In this document: piece after piece, positions 5,361 through 7,213 of the stretch
Numbering within the stretch: the stretch's first letter is position 1
How the letters are laid out: each line of letters starts with the position of its first letter
DNA from: Candidatus Sumerlaeota bacterium
Lineage (GTDB): Bacteria > CG03 > SLGR01
Length of the DNA: 7,213 bases
Direction of reading: 5' to 3'
Assembly: GCA_007136585.1 (NCBI GenBank)
Contig: SLGR01000030.1
Span: 1 to 7,213, forward strand
Notes under the pieces: generated by a model
The model's input: only the letters and a program-made list of their open reading frames with translations
What the model was told of the DNA's origin: nothing
Database searches by the model: none
Position numbers and translations under genes: made by a program

Positions 5361-7043
5361 GAGGAGCTCAGACCCACCGCTTATTTTCAGCACTCGGAAG
5401 ACCAGGATATTATAAACCCGGAGAACGCCTATGACGGCGATCCCGGCACTTACGCGAAGATTGACTGTGTTTTTGACTCAGAGCCTTCATTGACTTACCA
5501 TGATTGGCAGGGAGCTCCTGAACTGGGTATTCCTGCTGATAACGGCTGGATCCGGCCGGGGGAGAGTTTTTCATGGGAGGGGGGGGAGGTTCAGGATGAG
5601 CCGGAACTGGAGGTTGTGTATAAAATAGAGGGGTTAGGTGATTCGGAGTGCGCTATTATATACTTTGCCGGAGACTGGGGAACACTGGTTGACTGGAGTT
5701 CCTCCACCGGGACTTACACGGCTTCCGTTACGCTTCCCTCCGGGGTTGATTTCTCCATGATGGTTGTTGATGCTGATACGCGGAAGCGTGATAATTCAAA
5801 CGGATGGAGTAAGGATCTTCTTATTTACGATATAAGGACCAGGGGAGAGTTGAGCGATATTGAAAATTACGAGTTTCAGGTCTGGGAATCTTTTGAGGTG
5901 CTTTATCTGTCCACGGAAACTGCGGATACCGGGATAAAAGTTGACGATCTCGGACTTGAGAGCGGCATTTACTGGTGGAGGGTCAGGGCCGGGGACGAAA
6001 AGGGCAACTATACGAAATGGAGCTCCCCGCGCAGGGTAAATGTGGACTCGGCCGCTGATTTTGAGGGACTTGTGTTCAGGGACGAGTATCCGACCCCGGA
6101 GTGGCGGTACGGCGACATACTCCAATGTTATATAACCGCCGCCTCGTCCGGTGAGGATGAAATTGATAACGGTTCCGTAAGGTATAGGGTCTCCGCGGAC
6201 GGAGAGGGACTGGAGAATTTCTCACCCTGGCGTTCCGATGCCGTTCTCATATCAAGCGGCCCTTACGAATCCAGGTTTCTTGCGGAGATTCCCAATGCAT
6301 CCGGAGACAGGTTCTACGCCGGCGAAGATAATTACATAGAATGGCAGATAAAGGACTCCACGGGTAATATCCTGAATTCCGGCCCCTATAACCTGAGGAT
6401 CCGCTACAATACAGAACCTGTCCTTGATCTGGTGCAGCCCGTTGATTTTTCCGGTACCGGTCCTGTGGTGGAGTTGAGGGTTCTTGAATGCCCGCAGGGA
6501 CTGGATCCCGGATCAATAAGTATAAGTATAACAGAGGCCGGAACCGGGGAGGAAATTCTTAACGTATCGGGGAGTGAAACCCCTTCAATATATGATCCGG
6601 AAGAGAACCTGATATTTTACAGTTGGCCCGGGGGAACCCTGAACTCCGGGAAGGAGTATCTTCTCTACGTATCTGCTTCCGATAAAGGGTACGTGGATAG
6701 AAAAACAGCTGAGCTGGAAACAGTTTTTACTGCGCGGGGCGAAGGGGTCTCGGGCCTGGCCAGTTATCCCAATCCTTTCAACAGCCGCCGGGAGAAGGCC
6801 TCTTTGAGGTATACTCTGGCCGAGGATTCCAGGGTAACGATCAATATTTATGATTCTTCCCGGACCCTGGTAAAGACCGTTATCAGGGGAGCCCCCAGGT
6901 CCAGGGGGATGAATATAGAGACCTGGGACGGGAGAGTTTTTAACGGTGAGTATGCGGCAAACGGAGTATATTACTGCGAGATAATAGCTGAAGGGACAGG
7001 GATATCTAAGAGGTACACGGTTATAGCCGTGCATTCAAGATGA
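5283..7043 (+). CDS. Secreted modular beta-sandwich protein with FlgD-like C-terminal tail
   Basis: Complete ORF of 586 residues. ATG at 5283 is the first start after an in-frame TAG at 5262 and gives a clear signal peptide: a KKHR n-region, hydrophobic residues ~9-25 and likely cleavage after VLIA (residue 26). Residues ~27-188 form an N-terminal domain with NPENAYDGDPGTY and a closing LLIYDIRTRG strand, reminiscent of discoidin-like (F5/8 type C) jelly rolls but not securely assigned. Residues ~193-258 are a shortened YWWRV FN3-like module. Residues ~260-378 and ~379-488 are beta modules, and ~490-586 the FlgD-like tail with YPNPF at 495-499. From ~260 to the end it is paralogous to gene 1. 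No catalytic residues are recognised. It has its own putative promoter and overlaps the next ORF by four bases. Probable role: exported surface or extracellular structural or binding protein; ligand unknown. Confidence 0.93.
   Translation: MLIYKKHRAVLVLFTGFFLLPPVLIAEELRPTAYFQHSEDQDIINPENAYDGDPGTYAKIDCVFDSEPSLTYHDWQGAPELGIPADNGWIRPGESFSWEGGEVQDEPELEVVYKIEGLGDSECAIIYFAGDWGTLVDWSSSTGTYTASVTLPSGVDFSMMVVDADTRKRDNSNGWSKDLLIYDIRTRGELSDIENYEFQVWESFEVLYLSTETADTGIKVDDLGLESGIYWWRVRAGDEKGNYTKWSSPRRVNVDSAADFEGLVFRDEYPTPEWRYGDILQCYITAASSGEDEIDNGSVRYRVSADGEGLENFSPWRSDAVLISSGPYESRFLAEIPNASGDRFYAGEDNYIEWQIKDSTGNILNSGPYNLRIRYNTEPVLDLVQPVDFSGTGPVVELRVLECPQGLDPGSISISITEAGTGEEILNVSGSETPSIYDPEENLIFYSWPGGTLNSGKEYLLYVSASDKGYVDRKTAELETVFTARGEGVSGLASYPNPFNSRREKASLRYTLAEDSRVTINIYDSSRTLVKTVIRGAPRSRGMNIETWDGRVFNGEYAANGVYYCEIIAEGTGISKRYTVIAVHSR
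6756..7040 (+). other. FlgD-Ig-like / type IX-sorting-like C-terminal domain of the 586-residue protein
   Basis: The domain carries YPNPFNS at 6765-6785, VTINIYDSSRTLVKTVI, ETWDGR, NGVYYCEIIAEG and the ending YTVIAVHSR. Aligned from the YPxPF tyrosine to the C-terminus with gene 1, both are 92 residues with no gap, and I count 46 identical positions. The glycine usually found after IYD-x-x is replaced by Arg here (SSR instead of TAG). It is probably the same export or anchoring signal as in gene 1. Confidence 0.8.
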
Positions 7044-7213
7044 GAGTTGTAAAGTGCTCAGTTCCCGGGCGGTATGAACTCAAAGGTAAACGGTTCCTTG
7101 TTCATTTCAATGAAATTGGTTATAATATTTACGTGAAAAAGTTTACCGGTATAGAAACTGCCTGCGGAGAGCGCCTGGACAGATCTTTCTGTTTATGCCG
7201 GAGGAGTGTGTGA
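7040..7213 (+). CDS. Small cysteine-containing hypothetical ORF (57 codons)
   Basis: ATG at 7040 forms an ATGA overlap with the TGA of the upstream gene, and the frame runs to TGA at 7211-7213, the last bases of the window. The product begins MRVVKCSVPGRYELKGK and ends DRSFCLCRRSV. It is basic, with four cysteines at residues 6, 42, 52 and 54 and no signal peptide or membrane helix. I recognise no family. No Shine-Dalgarno sequence precedes it, so translation would rely on coupling to the upstream gene. It contrasts with the acidic, cysteine-poor neighbours. It may instead be non-coding spacer before another gene: frame 3 is also open from 7126 to the window end and holds an ATG at 7195. Moderate to low confidence that it is expressed. 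Confidence 0.4.
   Translation: MRVVKCSVPGRYELKGKRFLVHFNEIGYNIYVKKFTGIETACGERLDRSFCLCRRSV
7098..7126 (+). promoter_or_regulatory. Possible promoter for a gene beyond the window
   Basis: A perfect TATAAT at 7121-7126 lies 17 bases after TTGTTC at 7098-7103 (3 of 6 to the -35 consensus). It lies inside the 57-codon ORF and would start transcription near 7133. This would fit if the small ORF is really a leader or spacer. The weak -35 box makes it tentative. Confidence 0.3.
7200..7204 (+). promoter_or_regulatory. Shine-Dalgarno-like GGAGG near the window end
   Basis: GGAGG at 7200-7204 is followed by AGTGTGTGA at the window edge. If the next bases are TG, an ATG at 7213 would overlap the TGA of the small ORF (TGATG) at a proper spacing of eight bases. 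This suggests, but cannot show, another gene immediately downstream. Confidence 0.3.

Noticed and set aside
7074-7136. A 20-codon frame ending in a hydrophobic stretch (MKLVIIFT)
   Set aside because: It is too short for a signal peptide-bearing protein, has no ribosome site and no domain; it overlaps the better-placed ATGA-coupled ORF.

Overview
The window lies inside a locus for large, secreted, modular surface proteins. All supported genes are on the + strand: a giant gene cut off at its 5' end (1-5211), a complete 586-residue relative (5283-7043), and a small cysteine-bearing ORF that overlaps its end (7040-7213). Base composition is roughly balanced, ATA is used heavily for isoleucine and AGG for arginine. 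The proteins are built almost only of beta-sandwich modules (Ig-like, fibronectin III-like, Kre9/KNH-like) and end in a FlgD-Ig-like / type IX-sorting-like tail with a YP(S/N)PF motif. This style is common in uncultured diderm lineages such as Elusimicrobiota, Omnitrophota and neighbours, and in the FCB group. No marker gene is present, so the lineage is a guess.

Region 1 (1-5211): at least 1736 residues, reading open from base 1, with no catalytic domain seen. Order: KNH-like module; Ig-like; FN3-like; two further beta-rich stretches; FN3-like module with a YWWRV strand; second KNH-like module; five tandem ~90-residue Ig-like repeats (2242-3588), two of them nearly identical in DNA; second YWWRV module; a module with a YxDPD motif; two more beta modules; the tail domain. 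Most modules end in a D-x-A-G-N turn.

Region 2 (5212-5282): 71 AT-rich bases with no visible terminator. A near-consensus sigma70-type promoter (TTGCCA, 17 bp, TATAAT; 5192-5220) straddles the end of gene 1 and should drive gene 2.

Region 3 (5283-7043): signal peptide, a lineage-specific or discoidin-like N-terminal domain, a shortened YWWRV module, then a ~330-residue C-terminal half paralogous to that of gene 1. The tails are collinear without gaps, with about half of positions identical.

Region 4 (7040-7213): a 57-codon ORF starting in an ATGA overlap and ending exactly at the window edge, with a GGAGG motif near its end that may serve a following gene.

The likely joint role is an exported surface or extracellular adhesin/scaffold pair using the same C-terminal export or anchoring signal. 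This is inferred from architecture only. No mobile element, CRISPR array or RNA gene was seen.
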